IMG/VR virus record: IMGVR_UViG_3300025896_000024
Coordinates: 29,905-93,904 of that record
From: a virus
Direction: 5' to 3' (one strand)
Length of the DNA: 64,000 bases
Each line of letters opens with the position of its first letter. Positions within the stretch are counted from its first letter, which is position 1. This document shows positions 62,736 through 64,000 of this stretch, in pieces. A program made the position numbers and the translations under genes. Under the pieces are notes generated by a model, which saw nothing but the letters and a program-made list of their open reading frames with translations, ran no database searches and was not told the DNA's origin.

Positions 62736-64000
62736 TTATTTATTTTTTAATATTGAAACCTCTGATTTTAACTCATCGATTTGTTTTTGTTGTTCCTTGA
62801 CTCCTTCAATTAATAGTGCAATAAGCTTGTCATATTTAACTGCTTTATACCCATTATTTCTGGTTTCAACTAATTGTGGAAGGATTGCTTCAATTTCCTG
62901 TGCAATAACTCCTACGTCATTTCCTGTATATGTTTGTTGATTTTCATTCCAGTCGAACGTATAACCACCTATCTTAGATATTTTTTCTAAAGGATTTTCA
63001 ATTTGTATTATATTATCCTTTAGTCTTCTATCAGATGCGGCAGCGGCTACAACATCTCCCGTACAATATATGGTATCTGTTGATGGATTACAATAAATTC
63101 CAGCAGTACCATATACTCCATTTCCTGAACCCCATAACATTTGATATGTTGATGCTGCATCATTATTATAATTAATTACAGCGGTTGGACCAGTTGCTCC
63201 AGTTGCTCCCTGTGCTCCAGTTCCTCCAGTTCCTCCAGTTGCTCCAGTTGCTCCCTGTGCTCCAGTTCCTCCAGTTCCTCCAGTTGGACCAGTTGGACCT
63301 TGCCGTCCCTGTGCTCCAGTTCCTCCAGTTCCTCCAGTTGGACCAGTTGGACCTTGCGCTCCTTGGAATCCAAGTGATCCTGTTCCTCCAGTTGGACCAG
63401 TTGGACCTTGAGATCCTTGTGCTCCTGTTGTTCCAGTTGTTCCAGTTGGACCAGTTGGACCTTGAGATCCTTGTGCTCCTGTTGTTCCAGTTGGACCAGT
63501 TGGACCTTGTCGTCCCTGTGCTCCAGTTGCTCCAATTACTCCTTGTGCTCCAGCAATACCTTGGAAACCAGTTGCTCCAATTACTCCCTGTGCTCCAGTT
63601 GGACCAGTTGGACCTTGAGATCCTTGTGCTCCAGTTGCTCCAATTACTCCTTGTGCTCCAGCAATACCTTGGAAACCAGTTGCTCCAATTACTCCCTGTG
63701 CTCCAGTTGGACCTTGCCGTCCCTGTGCTCCAGTTGCTCCAATTACTCCTTGTGCTCCAGCAATACCTTGGAAACCAGTTGCTCCAATTACTCCCTGTGC
63801 TCCAGTTGGACCAGTTGGACCTTGAGATCCTTGTGCTCCTGTTGTTCCAGTAATACCTTGGAAACCAGTTGCTCCAATTACTCCTTGTGCTCCAGTAATA
63901 CCTTGGAAACCTTGAGATCCTTGTGCTCCTGTCGTTCCAGTAACACCTTGGAAACCTTGCGCTCCGGTTGCTCCGGTAATACTTGTTCCAGTAACACCTT
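62736..64000 (-). CDS. Collagen-like tail fibre with S74-type chaperone (5' end beyond window)
   Basis: At least 421 codons, open to the window edge. From 64000 to about 63189 the frame is uninterrupted Gly-X-Y, roughly 90 triplets such as [15 protein letters not shown]. Many Y positions are threonine. After a short linker ([14 protein letters not shown]) the C-terminal 130 residues hold the intramolecular chaperone signature SDRRLKDNI and GVIAQE, followed by a coiled coil ([14 protein letters not shown]). S74 chaperones trimerise fibres and then cut themselves off. Overlapping frames on both strands are artefacts of the repeats. Confidence 0.9.
   Translation of the reverse strand, partial: GVTGTSITGATGAQGFQGVTGTTGAQGSQGFQGITGAQGVIGATGFQGITGTTGAQGSQGPTGPTGAQGVIGATGFQGIAGAQGVIGATGAQGRQGPTGAQGVIGATGFQGIAGAQGVIGATGAQGSQGPTGPTGAQGVIGATGFQGIAGAQGVIGATGAQGRQGPTGPTGTTGAQGSQGPTGPTGTTGTTGAQGSQGPTGPTGGTGSLGFQGAQGPTGPTGGTGGTGAQGRQGPTGPTGGTGGTGAQGATGATGGTGGTGAQGATGATGPTAVINYNNDAASTYQMLWGSGNGVYGTAGIYCNPSTDTIYCTGDVVAAAASDRRLKDNIIQIENPLEKISKIGGYTFDWNENQQTYTGNDVGVIAQEIEAILPQLVETRNNGYKAVKYDKLIALLIEGVKEQQKQIDELKSEVSILKNK
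63517..63810. repeat. Three 87-base direct repeats inside the collagen-like fibre gene
   Basis: Copies at 63517-63603, 63625-63711 and 63724-63810 are near-identical at the DNA level, each coding 29 residues of Gly-X-Y. Spacings are 108 and 99 bases, all multiples of three, so gain or loss by slippage or recombination would keep the frame. Confidence 0.8.

Noticed and set aside
63176-63535. Minus-strand frame rich in Gln, Leu, Glu
   Set aside because: Out-of-phase reading of the same Gly-X-Y repeats.
63517-63810. CRISPR-like array of regular repeats
   Set aside because: Repeat units are 87 bases with in-frame coding spacers of the same composition; they encode collagen-like triplets, and no cas genes are present.
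63185-63853. Plus-strand frame of 222 codons rich in Leu, Gln, Val
   Set aside because: It is the complement of the collagen-like repeats; low-complexity translation and no start context. The minus-strand Gly-X-Y frame joined to the S74 domain is the real gene.

Overview
The window reads as part of the genome of a large, tailed, contractile-tail (myovirus) phage of the broad T4 type, most likely infecting a member of the Bacteroidota. The T4-type evidence is a recognisable set of replication and recombination proteins (UvsW helicase, UvsY mediator, zinc-finger/TOPRIM primase, gp32 single-strand binding protein) and baseplate proteins (gp25, gp6, a gp7-like wedge, a gp5-like spike, a gp27-like hub). 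The Bacteroidota assignment is an inference from three points: very AT-rich DNA, A-rich leaders with no visible Shine-Dalgarno motif, and phage copies of ribosomal proteins S1 and S21 that resemble Bacteroidota versions. Every gene I accept lies on the minus strand, so transcription runs from high to low coordinates. No stretch longer than about 210 bases lacks a gene.

Layout in coordinate order. 1-9706: replication/recombination block with uvsW, uvsY, primase, gp32, a GIY-YIG homing endonuclease and a RuvC-like resolvase. It is flanked by proteins whose N-termini resemble the T4 capsid-targeting peptide, including a ligase-like nucleotidyltransferase and a 643-residue protein with repeated prohead-protease-like sites. 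9719-34081: tail and baseplate block, holding a tube-fold protein, large beta-rich structural proteins, two collagen-like/collar fibres, a membrane-anchored spanin-like protein, gp7-like, gp6 and gp25. 34098-47876: an amidoligase/pentapeptide-repeat protein, a capsid-targeted coiled-coil protein, ribosomal protein S1, the central baseplate (gp5-like, gp27-like, gp53/LysM-like and tube-cap candidates) and a run of small genes that may be assembly factors. 47866-51188: dCMP deaminase, then a tightly coupled candidate cargo cassette (acidic protein, membrane protein, zinc-ribbon GNAT, KKGLW-type protein) ending with a UV-damage endonuclease. 51190-56285: small unknowns, a four-helix membrane protein, RNase HII, PhoH, DnaJ, ribosomal protein S21 and three small UVR-motif-like paralogues. 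56372-64000: glycosyltransferases, a PolB-type 3'-5' exonuclease, a 2-oxoglutarate-oxygenase-like protein and a long collagen-like fibre ending in an S74 chaperone.

How the parts may work together. The replication block makes concatemeric DNA and the tail block builds the injection machine. The proteins with capsid-targeting-like N-termini are candidates for packaging with the DNA and release into the next host (inference from T4 internal proteins). S1 and S21 could retune host ribosomes. The glycosyltransferase/oxygenase group beside the threonine-rich collagen-like fibre could decorate that fibre.

Regulation visible in the sequence. On the minus strand a GATATATAA motif recurs about 24-33 bases upstream of several starts and is a candidate late promoter. 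Strong intrinsic terminators end several units. A terminator-plus-leader module occurs three times. Several start codons lie in or next to long hairpins, some of which contain promoter-like sequence, as in T4 genes expressed only from late transcripts.
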